DNA of 64,000 nt from Paracoccus luteus (GCF_004522155.1 NZ_SDEA01000002.1:186001-250000), one strand, 5' to 3'. Positions 34,986 through 44,980 are shown, counted from the stretch's first letter. Notes: generated by a model from the sequence alone, not told the origin. Numbers and translations are program-made.

Positions 34986-35852
34986 ATGACAGACCTGCAA
35001 CAGCCAGCCGATCCCGCACCGCCACCGGCGCAGATCCCCCTTGCGGGCGTCATCGGCTGGCCGGTCGCGCATTCCCGCTCGCCGCGGCTGCACGGCCATT
35101 GGCTGGCGCGGCATGGCCTGGCGGGGCACTATGTCCCGCTGCCGGTCGCGCCCGAGGATCTGGCCCAGGTGCTGCATACGCTGCCGCGCGCGGGGTTCGT
35201 CGGGCTGAACGTCACGATCCCGCACAAACAGGCGGCGCTGGCGCTGGCCGACAGCGTAACCGACCGCGCTGCGCTGATCGGGGCGGCCAACACGCTGGTC
35301 TTTCGGCCAGACGGCAAGATTCACGCCGACAACACGGACGGTTACGGCTTTGTCGCCAATCTGCGGCAGATGGCCCCCGGCTGGGCGCCCGAGGCGGGTG
35401 CGGCCGCCGTGATCGGCGCGGGGGGCGCCGCGCGGGCGGTCGTCGCCTCGCTTTTGGAATGCGGCGTGCCGGAACTGCGCATCGCCAACCGGACCCGCAT
35501 CCGGGCCGACCAGATCAGGGCCGAATTCGGCGCGCGGGTCGTCGTCTATGACTGGGCGCAGGTCGGCAACATGCTGGAAGGTGCGACCACCGTCGTCAAC
35601 GCCACCTCGCTGGGGATGGACGGCAAGCAGCCGCTGCGCATCCCGTTCGAGGCCCTGGCCCCCGGCGCGCTGGCCACCGACCTCGTCTATACCCCGCTCG
35701 ACACGCCCTTCCTGCGCGAGGCCCGCGCGCGGGGATGCGAGACGGTGGACGGCCTCGGCATGCTGCTGCACCAGGCCGCACCGGGGTTCGAACGCTGGTT
35801 CGGCGTGCGCCCGCAGGTGGACGACGAATTGCGCCGGGTCGTCCTCGCATGA
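34986..35852 (+). CDS. aroE: Shikimate dehydrogenase
   Basis: NADPH enzyme reducing 3-dehydroshikimate; 288 residues. Substrate site [20 protein letters not shown], catalytic Lys in [33 protein letters not shown] and the Rossmann [15 protein letters not shown]. The RBS is weak (CCCCGGACCCCGCC before the ATG). Followed by coaE with ATGA overlap and dnaQ, the conserved set to one side of the origin. Confidence 0.95.
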   Translation: MTDLQQPADPAPPPAQIPLAGVIGWPVAHSRSPRLHGHWLARHGLAGHYVPLPVAPEDLAQVLHTLPRAGFVGLNVTIPHKQAALALADSVTDRAALIGAANTLVFRPDGKIHADNTDGYGFVANLRQMAPGWAPEAGAAAVIGAGGAARAVVASLLECGVPELRIANRTRIRADQIRAEFGARVVVYDWAQVGNMLEGATTVVNATSLGMDGKQPLRIPFEALAPGALATDLVYTPLDTPFLREARARGCETVDGLGMLLHQAAPGFERWFGVRPQVDDELRRVVLA

Positions 35853-36442
35853 GCTTTCGGCTGGGACTGACCGGCGGCATCGGCATGGGCAAGACCACGA
35901 CCGCACGGCTGTTCGCGGACCGCGGCCACCCGGTATGGGATGCCGACGCGGCCGTGCATCGGCTTTACGCGCCGGGCGGCGCGGCGGTCGGCCCGGTTCA
36001 CGCTGCCTTTCCCGCGGCGCTGGCGGATGGCGCCATCGACCGCGCCGCGTTGAAAGCGGCGCTGGCCGTGGACCCGCAGGCGCTGGCGCGGCTGGAATCC
36101 ATCGTCCACCCGCTGGTCGCCGCCGACCGCGCGGCCTTTGTGGCCCGTCATGCCGATGCGGCGCTGGTCGTGCTGGACATCCCCCTGCTGTTCGAAACGG
36201 GCGCGGACGCCCTCATGGACGGCACCGCCGTCGTGTCGGCCCCGCCCGATATCCAGCGCGCCCGCGTGCTGGCCCGCCCCGGCATGACGGCCGACATGCT
36301 GGACCTCATCCTGTCGCGCCAGATGCCCGACGCCGCCAAGCGCGCCCGCGCCACCTGGGTCATCCCGACCGACACCCCGGCCCGCGCCGGCGCGGCGGTG
36401 GATGCGATCCGCGCCGAAATCCTGGGACAAGCCGATGCGTGA
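35849..36442 (+). CDS. coaE: Dephospho-CoA kinase
   Basis: Last step of coenzyme A synthesis; 197 residues. P-loop [18 protein letters not shown], then [37 protein letters not shown] and the lid-region [16 protein letters not shown]. Start ATG 35849 overlaps the aroE stop; its end overlaps dnaQ by 8 bp. Confidence 0.95.
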   Translation: MSFRLGLTGGIGMGKTTTARLFADRGHPVWDADAAVHRLYAPGGAAVGPVHAAFPAALADGAIDRAALKAALAVDPQALARLESIVHPLVAADRAAFVARHADAALVVLDIPLLFETGADALMDGTAVVSAPPDIQRARVLARPGMTADMLDLILSRQMPDAAKRARATWVIPTDTPARAGAAVDAIRAEILGQADA

Positions 36443-37142
36443 AATCGTTCTGGACACCGAAACCACCGGCCTCGACCCCGACCGCGGCGACCGCATCGTC
36501 GAAATCGGCGCGGTCGAGCTGTTGAACCACCTGCCCACCGGCCGGCATTTCCACGTCTATATCAACCCCGACCGCGACATGCCGGCCGAGGCGCTGGCGG
36601 TCCACGGCCTGACGTCCGAGTTCCTGCGCGACAAGCCCAGGTTTCACGAAATCTGCAGCGACTTCAATGCGTTCATCGGAACCGACGCGCGGATCATCAT
36701 CCACAACGCGTCCTTCGACATGCGCTTTCTGAACGCCGAACTGCGCCGCTGCGGCCAGCCCCTTCTGCCGCAGCCCCGCGCGTTGGACACGCTGGCGATG
36801 GCGCGGGAAAAGTTCCCCGGCGCGCCGGTCACGCTGGACGCCTTGTGCCGGCGGTTCGGCGTCGACAACTCGGGGCGGACGCTGCACGGCGCGCTTTTGG
36901 ACAGCGAGCTGCTGGCCGAGGTCTATCTGGAACTGATCGGCGGCCGCCAGCCGGATCTGGTGCTGGTCGCGCCCACGCGCGGACCGGTGGGCGGCGCCGC
37001 GACCGACCTGCGCCCCCGCGCGCCCCGGCCCGTGCCGCTGCCCCCGCGCCTGACCGCGGCCGAGGCGCAGGCCCACGCGGCTCTTGTCGCCCGGCTGGGG
37101 GCGAACGCGGTCTGGCTGCGCTATGCGGCCGCGGGGGGCTGA
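36435..37142 (+). CDS. dnaQ: DNA polymerase III epsilon subunit (3'-5' exonuclease)
   Basis: Proofreading subunit, 235 residues. DEDDh exonuclease motifs: Exo [13 protein letters not shown], Exo [17 protein letters not shown], Exo III with [17 protein letters not shown] (catalytic His and Asp). The Pro-rich linker and C-terminal tail that contact the polymerase follow at about residues 175-235. ATG 36435 overlaps coaE. Confidence 0.95.
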   Translation: MREIVLDTETTGLDPDRGDRIVEIGAVELLNHLPTGRHFHVYINPDRDMPAEALAVHGLTSEFLRDKPRFHEICSDFNAFIGTDARIIIHNASFDMRFLNAELRRCGQPLLPQPRALDTLAMAREKFPGAPVTLDALCRRFGVDNSGRTLHGALLDSELLAEVYLELIGGRQPDLVLVAPTRGPVGGAATDLRPRAPRPVPLPPRLTAAEAQAHAALVARLGANAVWLRYAAAGG

Positions 37143-37187
37143 ACCGGCGCGGTTGCCTGCCGCCGCGCCGCAAGGCATGGTCGCGCC

Positions 37188-38102
37188 ATGACCGGCGTGT
37201 TCAGCGATATCTGGCAGTTCATCCTGTCCGTGATGGAACGGATGGACAAGATCCACATGGGCCTGATCGCCGCCGGCGTCGCGTTCTATGCGATGTTCGC
37301 GGTGTTTCCCGGCCTTGCCGCGATCATCGCGTTGTGGGGCCTGTGGTTCGACCCGGCGATCATCCAGGACTATGACCGGTATGTGGATGAGTTCATCCCA
37401 CGCCAGGCGGCCGAGATCCTGCACGCGCAGATCGACGCGCTGACCTCGGGCGGGCGGACGCAGCTGGGCTGGACCTCGGCCATCTCGTTCCTGATCGCCA
37501 CGGTGGCCGCGCGCGCGGGCGTCGATGCGCTGGTGCGGGGCCTGAACGCGGCTTATGGGGTGCGGTCCCATTCGACGCTGGCGGGCTTTATCCTGGCCTA
37601 TGGCCTGACGCTGGCCATCGTCGGCGTGGTGCTGATGGGGCTGACGACCATCGTCATCGTGCCGCTGGCCTTCAACTTCATGCAGGCGGGGCCGCTGCGG
37701 GCGTGGCTGGTCAGCTCGGTCCCGTGGGGGGCGATGTTCCTGATCGTCATCATCGCCATCGGCATCCTTTACCGCTATGGCCCGAACGTCAAAACCCCGC
37801 CGACGCCCATCTTTACCTGGGGGGCGCTGTTCGCCGCCGTCGCCTGGGGCCTCGCGTCGCTGGCGTTTTCGGCCTATCTGACCAGCTTCAACAGCTATAA
37901 CCGGATCTACGGGTCCATCGGGGCGGTCGTCGCGCTGCTGATGTGGTTCTATCTGGCCGGGTTCTCGGTCATGCTGGGCGCGCTGATGAACGTCGAGCTG
38001 AGCCGAAGGCGCCGCATCGCGCAGGCCCGCAAGGCCCGCGACCTGGCCCGGCAGATGGCGGCCGACAAGGCCGCCGCCGCCACGCAGGGCGCCGCCGACT
38101 GA
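37188..38102 (+). CDS. YihY/BrkB family inner membrane protein
   Basis: 304 residues with about six hydrophobic segments, and the family stretch LIAAGVAFYAMFAVFPGLAAI at the N-terminus, then GAVVALLMWFYLAGFSVMLGALMNVEL near the end. The C-terminal tail is basic and Ala-rich. Function of the family is unsettled; a former link to RNase BN was an error. The RBS before ATG 37188 is poor. Confidence 0.87.
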   Translation: MTGVFSDIWQFILSVMERMDKIHMGLIAAGVAFYAMFAVFPGLAAIIALWGLWFDPAIIQDYDRYVDEFIPRQAAEILHAQIDALTSGGRTQLGWTSAISFLIATVAARAGVDALVRGLNAAYGVRSHSTLAGFILAYGLTLAIVGVVLMGLTTIVIVPLAFNFMQAGPLRAWLVSSVPWGAMFLIVIIAIGILYRYGPNVKTPPTPIFTWGALFAAVAWGLASLAFSAYLTSFNSYNRIYGSIGAVVALLMWFYLAGFSVMLGALMNVELSRRRRIAQARKARDLARQMAADKAAAATQGAAD

Positions 38103-38186
38103 CCGGCCCCTTGCGTTGTCTTGCACATGCCGGTCCCCGCTGGCAGGGTCCGCCGCAAGCGGCTGAACCGGCGCAGGAAAGACATC

Positions 38187-39248
38187 ATGGACACGCGCGA
38201 TTTGGGCGGGCTGACCGTCACCGAGATCTGCCTCGGCACGATGACCTTCGGCCACGACACAGACCGGGCCGCCGCATTCGCCCAGATGGACCGGGCGCTG
38301 GATGCGGGCATCACCTTCTGGGACACGGCCGAGATGTATCCCGTGAACCCCGCCACCGCCGAGGCTTACGGCCTGACGGAAACGATCATCGGCGAATACC
38401 TCGCCAGCCGCGGCGCGCGCGGCCGCGTGCAGATTGCGACCAAGGCCAGCGGCAAGGGCGGTGGCGGCCGCTTCAGCCGCGGCAATGCCGGGTTCGGTGC
38501 GGATGCCGTCGCCCAGGCCGTCGATGGCTCGCTGCGGCGGCTGGGCACCGACCGGATCGACCTTTACCAGCTGCACTGGCCCGAGCGCGGGTCGTATGCC
38601 TTTCGACAGAACTGGCGCTTTGACCCGCGCGGCACCCCGGCCGCCAGGGTGCGCGACCACATGGACGGCGTGCTGACGTCGCTGCGCGATCTGGTCGCGG
38701 CGGGCAAGGTCGGCCGGTTCGGCCTGTCGAACGAGACCGCCTGGGGCATGATGCAGTGGATGGCCGCGGCCGAACGCACCGGCGGCCCCGCCCCGGTGTC
38801 GATTCAGAACGAATACTCCGCGCTGTGCCGGCTATACGACACCGACCTGGCCGAACTGGGCGAGAAAGAGGGGATCACCCTTCTGGCCTATTCGCCGCTG
38901 GCGGCGGGGCTGCTCAGCGGGAAATACGCCGGCGGCGCGACGCCCGCGTCCAGCCGCGCGGCGGGCGACGTGACGCATGGCGGGCCGGGCGACCTGGGCG
39001 GGCGGCGCACCGCGAATGCCGCGGCGGCGGTCGATGCGTGGCTGCGGCTGGCGGGCGAGCTGGGCCACGATCCGGTGCAGATGGCCATCGCCTTTGTCCG
39101 CCAGCGCCCGTTCCCGGCGATCCCGATCATCGGCGCCACGACCCCGGCGCAGCTGGATCACCTGATCGCCGGGCTGACGCTGCGGCTTGACCGCGGCGCG
39201 CTGGCGGCGATCGACCGCTTTCACCGCGACCACCCGCTGCCCTACTGA
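38187..39248 (+). CDS. Aldo/keto reductase (Tas-like)
   Basis: NADPH-dependent TIM-barrel oxidoreductase, 353 residues, of the group including E. coli Tas. Catalytic residues: Asp and Tyr in TFWDTAEMYPVNP, Lys in IATKASGKG, His in LYQLHWPER. C-terminal cofactor site IPIIGATTPAQLDHL. CAGGAAAG precedes ATG 38187; the frame before it is not coding. Substrate unknown. Confidence 0.9.
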   Translation: MDTRDLGGLTVTEICLGTMTFGHDTDRAAAFAQMDRALDAGITFWDTAEMYPVNPATAEAYGLTETIIGEYLASRGARGRVQIATKASGKGGGGRFSRGNAGFGADAVAQAVDGSLRRLGTDRIDLYQLHWPERGSYAFRQNWRFDPRGTPAARVRDHMDGVLTSLRDLVAAGKVGRFGLSNETAWGMMQWMAAAERTGGPAPVSIQNEYSALCRLYDTDLAELGEKEGITLLAYSPLAAGLLSGKYAGGATPASSRAAGDVTHGGPGDLGGRRTANAAAAVDAWLRLAGELGHDPVQMAIAFVRQRPFPAIPIIGATTPAQLDHLIAGLTLRLDRGALAAIDRFHRDHPLPY

Positions 39249-39314
39249 CGCAGCGGCGCGGGTGACGGGCGGCGGCCCGCCTGCCATCATCGCGGCGATC
39301 ACGAAGGAAACCCC

Positions 39315-40283
39315 ATGCTGCCGCCCATCCTGCAGAACCTGCGCATCCCCGTCGTCGCCTCGCCCATGTTCATCGTGTCCGGCCCCGAACTGGTCATCGC
39401 CCAGTGCAAGGCCGGCATCGTCGGCAGCTTTCCGGCGCTGAACGCCCGCGAAAAGGACGGCGAGGCACCGCTGCTGGACGTCTGGCTGACCCGCATCGCC
39501 GAGGAACTGGACCGCCACAACCAGGCCAACCCCGACCGGCCCGCCGCGCCCTTCGCGGTGAACCAGATCGTCCACCGCTCGAACGCCCGGCTGGACCGCG
39601 ACATCGAGATCTGCCACCGCCACCGCGTCCCGATCTGGATCACCTCGCTTGGCGCCCGCCCCGAGGTGAACGCCGCCGCCCATGACTGCGGCGGCATCGC
39701 GCTGCACGACATCATCAACGCGACATTCGCCCGCAAGGCGCTGGACAAGGGCGCCGACGGGCTGATCGCGGTCGCCGCGGGCGCGGGCGGCCACGCGGGC
39801 AGCCAAAGCCCCTTTGCCCTGATCCAGGAAATCCGCGAGTTCTTCGACGGCCCGCTGCTGCTGTCGGGCGCCATCGCCACCGGCCGCGCGGTGCTGGCCG
39901 CGCAGGCGATGGGGGCGGATCTCGCCTATGTCGGCAGCCCCTTCATCGCCACGGCCGAGGCGAACGCGCCCCCTGGCTACAAGCAGATGATCGTGGACAG
40001 CGGGGCCGAGGACATCGTGAACTCGTCGCTGTTCACCGGCATCCACGGCAATTATCTGAAACCCTCGATCCGGGCGGCGGGCATGGACCCGGACGCGCTG
40101 GACCACGCCGACGCCAGCACGATGGATTTCGGCAAGGCCCCCGGCAAGGCCAAGGCATGGAGCCAGATCTGGGGATCGGGCCAGGGCATCGGCGCGGTCA
40201 AGGACATCGTCCCCGCGGGCGCGCTGGTGGATCGGCTGACCCGCGAATACGGCGACGCGAAACAGGCGCTCTGCGCAGGCTGA
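39315..40283 (+). CDS. Nitronate monooxygenase family flavoprotein
   Basis: 322-residue FMN TIM-barrel of the nitronate monooxygenase / 2-nitropropane dioxygenase family, which oxidises alkyl nitronates such as propionate 3-nitronate. Seen: IPVVASPMFIVSGPELVIAQCKAGIVGSFP, the FMN-phosphate region GAGGHAGSQSPFALIQEI and LLSGAIATGRAVLAAQAMGADLAYVGSPF. Good RBS (GAAGGAAACCCC). It stands alone. Confidence 0.9.
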   Translation: MLPPILQNLRIPVVASPMFIVSGPELVIAQCKAGIVGSFPALNAREKDGEAPLLDVWLTRIAEELDRHNQANPDRPAAPFAVNQIVHRSNARLDRDIEICHRHRVPIWITSLGARPEVNAAAHDCGGIALHDIINATFARKALDKGADGLIAVAAGAGGHAGSQSPFALIQEIREFFDGPLLLSGAIATGRAVLAAQAMGADLAYVGSPFIATAEANAPPGYKQMIVDSGAEDIVNSSLFTGIHGNYLKPSIRAAGMDPDALDHADASTMDFGKAPGKAKAWSQIWGSGQGIGAVKDIVPAGALVDRLTREYGDAKQALCAG

Positions 40284-40289
40284 CCCGCG

Positions 40290-41603
40290 GTGGCCGGCGA
40301 CACTCCAGCGGGCCGTCCCGCCCATCCCACGCTGCGCCAGGCGGTGCCGGTCTGGGGCCGCATCGCGGCGCTGTCCTTTGGCGGGCCGGCGGGCCAGATC
40401 GCCGTCATGCACCGCATCCTGGTCGAGGAGCGCCGCTGGCTGGGCGACGACCGTTTCCTGCATGCCCTGAATTTCTGCATGCTGCTGCCCGGCCCCGAGG
40501 CGATGCAGCTGGCCACCTATGTCGGCTGGCTGATGCACGGGGTGCGGGGCGCGCTGGTCGCGGGCGGGTTGTTCGTCCTGCCCGGCGCACTGTCGATCCT
40601 GGCGCTGTCGATCGTCTATGCGCTGTGGGGCGGCGTCGGCATCGTCGCGGGCCTGTTCTTCGGGCTCAAGGCGGCGGTGCTGGCGATCGTGGTTCAGGCG
40701 GTGGTGCGCATCGGCCGCCGGGCGCTGAAGACGCCGGCGCTGCGCGCCATCGCCGCGGCCAGCTTTCTGGCCATCGCGGCCCTTGGGGTGCCGTTTCCAG
40801 TGATCGTGGCGGCGGCCGCGCTGGTGGGGTGGCTGGGCCAGCGTGCCCGCGTTCCGGGGCTGACCGGCACCGATGGCGGGCATGGTCCCGCGGGCAGCCA
40901 TGTTCCCGACGCGGGCACCGTGCTGGGCACCGCCCCGCCGCCGGCGACGGCGGGCGCATTGCGCGCCGGCGGCGTCGCGCTGGCGCTGTGGCTGGCGCCG
41001 GTGGCGGCGCTGTGGCTGGCGATGCCGGACAGCGTCTTCAGTCACATCGCGCTGTTCTTTTCCCAGCTGGCCGTGGTGACCTTCGGCGGCGCCTATGCGG
41101 TGCTGGCCTATGTCGCGCAAGAGGCGGTGACGCGGTTCGGCTGGCTTGCCCCCGGCGAGATGCTGGACGGGCTGGGCCTGGCCGAGACGACGCCGGGGCC
41201 GCTGATCATGGTGGTGCAGTTCGTGGGCTTTCTGGCCGCGTTCCGCGAGGCCGGCGGCATCGGCGCGGGCATCGCGGGCGCGGCGCTGACCACATGGGTC
41301 ACCTTTGCGCCGTGCTTTGCGTGGATCTTTCTCGGCGCGCCCTTCATCGAACGGCTGCGCCGCAACCGGGCGCTGGCCGCGGCGCTGTCGGCGGTGACGG
41401 CCGCGGTGGTGGGCGTGATCCTGAACCTTGCGGTCTGGTTCGGCTGGCACTTCGTCGTCCCCGGCGGCGTCCTCGACGCGTGGGCCGCGGCGCTGTCGGC
41501 GCTGGCGCTGGCACTGGTGTTCGGCCTGCGCTGGGGTGTCGTGCCGGTAATGGGATGCTGTGCCCTGACAGGGCTGGCGCTGCGGCTGGCGGGCTGGGGC
41601 TAG
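40290..41603 (+). CDS. chrA: Chromate transporter ChrA
   Basis: Two-domain CHR family membrane protein, 437 residues, expected to extrude chromate. Each half begins with the family core: FGGPAGQIAVMHRILVEERRW and, in the second half, FGGAYAVLAYVAQEAV; each carries PGP motifs (LLPGPEAMQLA; TTPGPLIMVVQF). Starts at GTG 40290, 7 bp after the previous stop. Ends 4 bp from the convergent Lrp gene. Confidence 0.93.
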   Translation: MAGDTPAGRPAHPTLRQAVPVWGRIAALSFGGPAGQIAVMHRILVEERRWLGDDRFLHALNFCMLLPGPEAMQLATYVGWLMHGVRGALVAGGLFVLPGALSILALSIVYALWGGVGIVAGLFFGLKAAVLAIVVQAVVRIGRRALKTPALRAIAAASFLAIAALGVPFPVIVAAAALVGWLGQRARVPGLTGTDGGHGPAGSHVPDAGTVLGTAPPPATAGALRAGGVALALWLAPVAALWLAMPDSVFSHIALFFSQLAVVTFGGAYAVLAYVAQEAVTRFGWLAPGEMLDGLGLAETTPGPLIMVVQFVGFLAAFREAGGIGAGIAGAALTTWVTFAPCFAWIFLGAPFIERLRRNRALAAALSAVTAAVVGVILNLAVWFGWHFVVPGGVLDAWAAALSALALALVFGLRWGVVPVMGCCALTGLALRLAGWG

Positions 41604-41607
41604 GCGG

Positions 41608-42081
41608 TCACGACAGATCCAGCGCCGCCCCGTCCTTCAGCGTGCGCAGCACGATCTCTGACCGCACCTGCGCCACCTGCGGATGCGGCAGCAGCCGTTC
41701 GTGGATGAATCCCGCGAAATCGGCCAGGTCGCGGCAGCGCAGGTCCAGCACGTAATCGGCATCCCCCGACACCGAGAACGCCGACTGCACCTGCGGCGCG
41801 CTGTCCAGGAACCGGGCAAACGCGCCCTCGCGGTCTTGGCCGTGGCTGCGCAGGTTGACCCGGACGATGGCGCGGATGCCGAACCCCAGCGCCTGCGCGT
41901 CCAGCCGCGCCGCATAGCCGCTGATGATGCCCGCCGCCTCAAGCGCGGCGCGGCGGCGGGCGCACTGGCTGGGCGACAGGTGAACCACCTCGGACAGGGC
42001 GGCGGCAGTCATCGCCCCGTCGCGCTGCAACGCGGCAAGAATCGCACGATCAAAGCGGTCCAGCGTCACATTCGTCACCAT
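41608..42081 (-). CDS. Lrp/AsnC family transcriptional regulator
   Basis: 157 residues. N-terminal helix-turn-helix: LDRFDRAILAALQRDGAMTAAALSEVVHLSPSQCARRRAALEAAGII. C-terminal RAM/ligand domain with SAFSVSGDADYVLDLRC and RSEIVLRTLKDG. Divergent from hpd with a 112-bp gap, so it probably controls the tyrosine-degradation pair, as BkdR/PhhR-like Lrp proteins do elsewhere. Further in-frame ATG lies upstream but 42081 gives the usual length. Confidence 0.93.
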   Translation of the reverse strand: MVTNVTLDRFDRAILAALQRDGAMTAAALSEVVHLSPSQCARRRAALEAAGIISGYAARLDAQALGFGIRAIVRVNLRSHGQDREGAFARFLDSAPQVQSAFSVSGDADYVLDLRCRDLADFAGFIHERLLPHPQVAQVRSEIVLRTLKDGAALDLS

Positions 42082-42193
42082 GCCCCACTCGACGCGAAAA
42101 TCGCGCATCTGGCAACCCGCAGCCGCGTCAACTCGCACACCTCGCGCAGGCCGGATGCGACACACTGTCGCAGACATTGACAGGAGCTTTCGC

Positions 42194-43297
42194 ATGGGAC
42201 CGTTTCCGCACGACGCCGCACCGGCACAGATCGACGCCGCCAATCCGGCCGGCACCGACGGGTTCGAGTTCGTCGAGTTCGCCCACCCCGACCCGTCGGT
42301 GCTGGACCGTTTGTTCCGGCAGATGGGCTTTGCCCCCGTCGCCCGCCACAAGACCAAGGCCGTCACCCTGTATCGGCAGGGCGACATCAACTATCTGCTG
42401 AACGCCGAACCGGGCAGCCACGCGGCGGGCTTTGTCGCCGAACACGGGCCGTGCGCCCCCGCAATGGCGTGGCGCGTGGTGGACGCGCAGCACGCCCTGC
42501 GCCGGGCGGTCGAACTGGGCGCGACCGAATACCGCGGCGCCAAGTCCATCGACGTGCCGGCGGTCATCGGCATCGGCGGCTCGCTGCTGTATTTCGTGGA
42601 CACCTACGGCAGCAAGGGCAGCGCCTATGAGGTCGATTTCGACTGGCTGGGCGAACGCGATCCGCGCCCCCAGGGCGTCGGCTTCTACTACATCGACCAC
42701 CTGACCCACAACGTGATCCGCGGCAACATGGACACGTGGTATCGGTTCTATCACGACACCTTCAATTTCCGCGAGATCAGGTATTTCGACATCAAGGGCA
42801 AGCAGACCGGGCTGACCAGCCGGGCGCTGACCAGTCCCGACGGCAAGATCCGCATCCCGATCAACGAATCCACCGACGAGCACAGCCAGATCGAGGAATA
42901 CCTGCGCGAATACAAGGGCGAGGGCATCCAGCACATCGCGGTTGCGACAAACGACATCTATGCCGCGACCGACGCCATCGCCGCGCTGGGGGTCGAGTTC
43001 ATGCCCGCGCCGCCCGACACCTATTACGAGATGTCGCACAAGCGCGTGCCCGGCCACGACGAGCCGATGGACCGGATGATGCGCAACGGCATCCTGATCG
43101 ACGGCGAGGGCGTCGTCGGCGGCGGCGAGACGCGCATCCTGCTGCAGGTGTTTTCCAAGACCGTGATCGGCCCGATCTTTTTCGAGTTCATCCAGCGCAA
43201 GGGCGACGACGGCTTTGGCGAGGGCAACTTCCGCGCGCTCTTCGAATCCATCGAAGAGGATCAGGTCCGCCGCGGCGTGCTGCCCGCGGCCGAATGA
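42194..43297 (+). CDS. hpd: 4-hydroxyphenylpyruvate dioxygenase
   Basis: Fe(II) enzyme (367 residues) converting 4-hydroxyphenylpyruvate to homogentisate in tyrosine breakdown. The C-terminal vicinal-oxygen-chelate domain carries the iron ligands: His in YIDHLTHNV, His in GIQHIAVAT, and Glu in IFFEFIQRKG; GFGEGNFRALFESIE closes the protein. CAGGAG sits 7 bp before ATG 42194. Homogentisate dioxygenase is not in the window. Confidence 0.95.
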   Translation: MGPFPHDAAPAQIDAANPAGTDGFEFVEFAHPDPSVLDRLFRQMGFAPVARHKTKAVTLYRQGDINYLLNAEPGSHAAGFVAEHGPCAPAMAWRVVDAQHALRRAVELGATEYRGAKSIDVPAVIGIGGSLLYFVDTYGSKGSAYEVDFDWLGERDPRPQGVGFYYIDHLTHNVIRGNMDTWYRFYHDTFNFREIRYFDIKGKQTGLTSRALTSPDGKIRIPINESTDEHSQIEEYLREYKGEGIQHIAVATNDIYAATDAIAALGVEFMPAPPDTYYEMSHKRVPGHDEPMDRMMRNGILIDGEGVVGGGETRILLQVFSKTVIGPIFFEFIQRKGDDGFGEGNFRALFESIEEDQVRRGVLPAAE

Positions 43298-43659
43298 CGG
43301 TGGCGTGGCGCGACTATCGCAGCGCGCCCGCGCCGGGCACGCCGGTCTGCGCCGTGCCCGGTGCGGGGGCGGTCGCCTGCGTCCGGCTGTCCGGCGCGCA
43401 AGGGGTATTCCCGATGATCGTGGTGGGCGTGGCCGACGGGGTGCGGGCGTGGGTCAACGCCTGCCCGCACCAGTATCTGCCGCTTGATTACCGCAGCGCG
43501 TCGATCCTGTCGGCGGACGGCGCGCGGCTGATGTGCAGCGCCCACGGCGCGCAGTTCGATGCCGCGACCGGCTGCGGCGTGGCGGGCGAAGGCGTCGGCT
43601 GCGCGCTGGACCCCGTGCCCGTGGCAGTGATCGACGGCAGGGTCGTCATCGCCGGTTGA
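43294..43659 (+). CDS. Small Rieske [2Fe-2S] protein next to hpd
   Basis: 121-residue soluble Rieske-type protein. Cluster ligands: Cys-x-His in NACPHQYLPLDY and Cys-x2-His in MCSAHGAQFD. No signal peptide or transmembrane helix. The ATG overlaps the hpd stop (ATGA), so it is made with Hpd. Likely a ferredoxin-like partner for an oxygenase; its actual partner is unknown. Confidence 0.87.
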   Translation: MTVAWRDYRSAPAPGTPVCAVPGAGAVACVRLSGAQGVFPMIVVGVADGVRAWVNACPHQYLPLDYRSASILSADGARLMCSAHGAQFDAATGCGVAGEGVGCALDPVPVAVIDGRVVIAG

Positions 43660-43741
43660 TCCGGCCCCGTCGCGCCGCCTCGACCGCCTTCCGGCCTGTT
43701 TCCAATCCGCTGGGCCGCGACGGCGCTTGCCCGCGCTGGCG

Positions 43742-44980
43742 TCAGTTCGCGGCCAGCCGCGCGCCCGCGCCGGCGCGATACCAGTCGCGGATCGCCTGCC
43801 GCTCGGCAGGTTCGATGAAACTGACGTTGGCAGGCGGCATGGCGTCGGTCAGCCCCGCCTGGACGAATATCTCGTGCGCGGCGCGCGCGATCTCGTCCGG
43901 CGTTTCCAGGTGCAGCCCCTTGGGCGCGGTCCCGATGCCATCCCACCCCGGCTCCGCCGCGTGGCACATCGAACAGCGCCCCATGACGATGCCCGCCACC
44001 TCGTCGAACCCGGCCGCGTCGGCAAATCGCTGCGCCTGCGCCGGCAGGGCGGCGGTCTCGTCCTCGGGCGCGCCCTGGGTTCCCGCCGCCGACAGCCACA
44101 CGCAGGCCGCAAACAGCGCCGCCGTCACCCCCCAGGTCCACCACGGCCAGCCCTTGCGGGCGTGCTTGGTGTTGAAGAAATGCCGGATCGTCACCCCCAT
44201 CAGGAACACCAGCCCCGCGATCACCCAGTTCCAGCGCGTCGCGAACACCAGCGGATAGTGGTTCGATAGCATCAGGAACACGACCGGCAGGGTCAGATAG
44301 TTGTTGTGGGTGGACCGCAGCTTGGCGATCTTGCCGTATTTCGGATCGGGCGCGCGCCCGGCTTTCAGGTCGGCGACCACGATCCGCTGGTTCGGCATGA
44401 TGATCAGGAACACGTTGGCGGTCATGATCGTCGCCGTGAACGCCCCCAGATGCAGCATCGTGGCGCGCCCCGTGAACACCTGGTCATAGGCCCAGCCCAT
44501 CGTCAGCAGCACCGCGAACAGGATCAGCATCAGCAGCGTGGGCCGCGCCGACAGCCCCGACTTGCACAGCCGGTCATAGACCAGCCAGCCCACCGTCAGC
44601 GACGCGGCGGAAATCAGGATCGCCGCCCATTTGCTCAGCTCGACCTTGGCCGGGTCGATCAGGAACAGCTCGGCCCCCGCCCAATAGGTGACGGCCAGCA
44701 GCGCCGCGCCCGACAGCCAGGTGGAGTAGCTCTCCCATTTGAACCAGGTCAGATGCTCGGGCATGGCGGCCGGGGCCACCAGATACTTGCGGATGTGATA
44801 GAACCCGCCGCCGTGGACCTGCCATTCCTCGCCGTGCGCGCCGGGGGGCAGGTCGGGCGCCTTTTGCAGGCTGAGGTCAAGCGCGATGAAATAGAACGAC
44901 GACCCGATCCACGCGATCGCCGTCACCACATGCAGCCAGCGGACGCCCGCCGACAGCCATTCCCACAGGATCGGGTCCAT
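43742..44980 (-). CDS. puuD: PuuD, membrane-bound urate hydroxylase with cytochrome c domain
   Basis: 412 residues. The N-terminal ~300 residues hold about eight membrane helices (DUF989-type urate hydroxylase core: WLHVVTAIAWIGSSFYFIALD, GGGFYHIRKYLVAP, MPNQRIVVADLKAG, RSTHNNYLTLPVVFLML). A C-terminal single-heme cytochrome c follows with CSMCH (in MGRCSMCHAAEPGW). This is the cofactor-independent-of-O2 urate oxidation type, giving 5-hydroxyisourate. Start overlaps the uraH stop (TGATG), so product is handed to the HIU hydrolase. Confidence 0.94.
   Translation of the reverse strand: MDPILWEWLSAGVRWLHVVTAIAWIGSSFYFIALDLSLQKAPDLPPGAHGEEWQVHGGGFYHIRKYLVAPAAMPEHLTWFKWESYSTWLSGAALLAVTYWAGAELFLIDPAKVELSKWAAILISAASLTVGWLVYDRLCKSGLSARPTLLMLILFAVLLTMGWAYDQVFTGRATMLHLGAFTATIMTANVFLIIMPNQRIVVADLKAGRAPDPKYGKIAKLRSTHNNYLTLPVVFLMLSNHYPLVFATRWNWVIAGLVFLMGVTIRHFFNTKHARKGWPWWTWGVTAALFAACVWLSAAGTQGAPEDETAALPAQAQRFADAAGFDEVAGIVMGRCSMCHAAEPGWDGIGTAPKGLHLETPDEIARAAHEIFVQAGLTDAMPPANVSFIEPAERQAIRDWYRAGAGARLAAN

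Noticed and set aside
37188..38102. Ribonuclease BN
   Set aside because: Old annotation of the YihY family; the real RNase BN is a different protein.
36360..41450. Two long minus-strand frames (766 and 872 codons) right of the origin
   Set aside because: Antisense to dnaQ, YihY, aldo/keto reductase, nitronate monooxygenase and chrA; no motifs.
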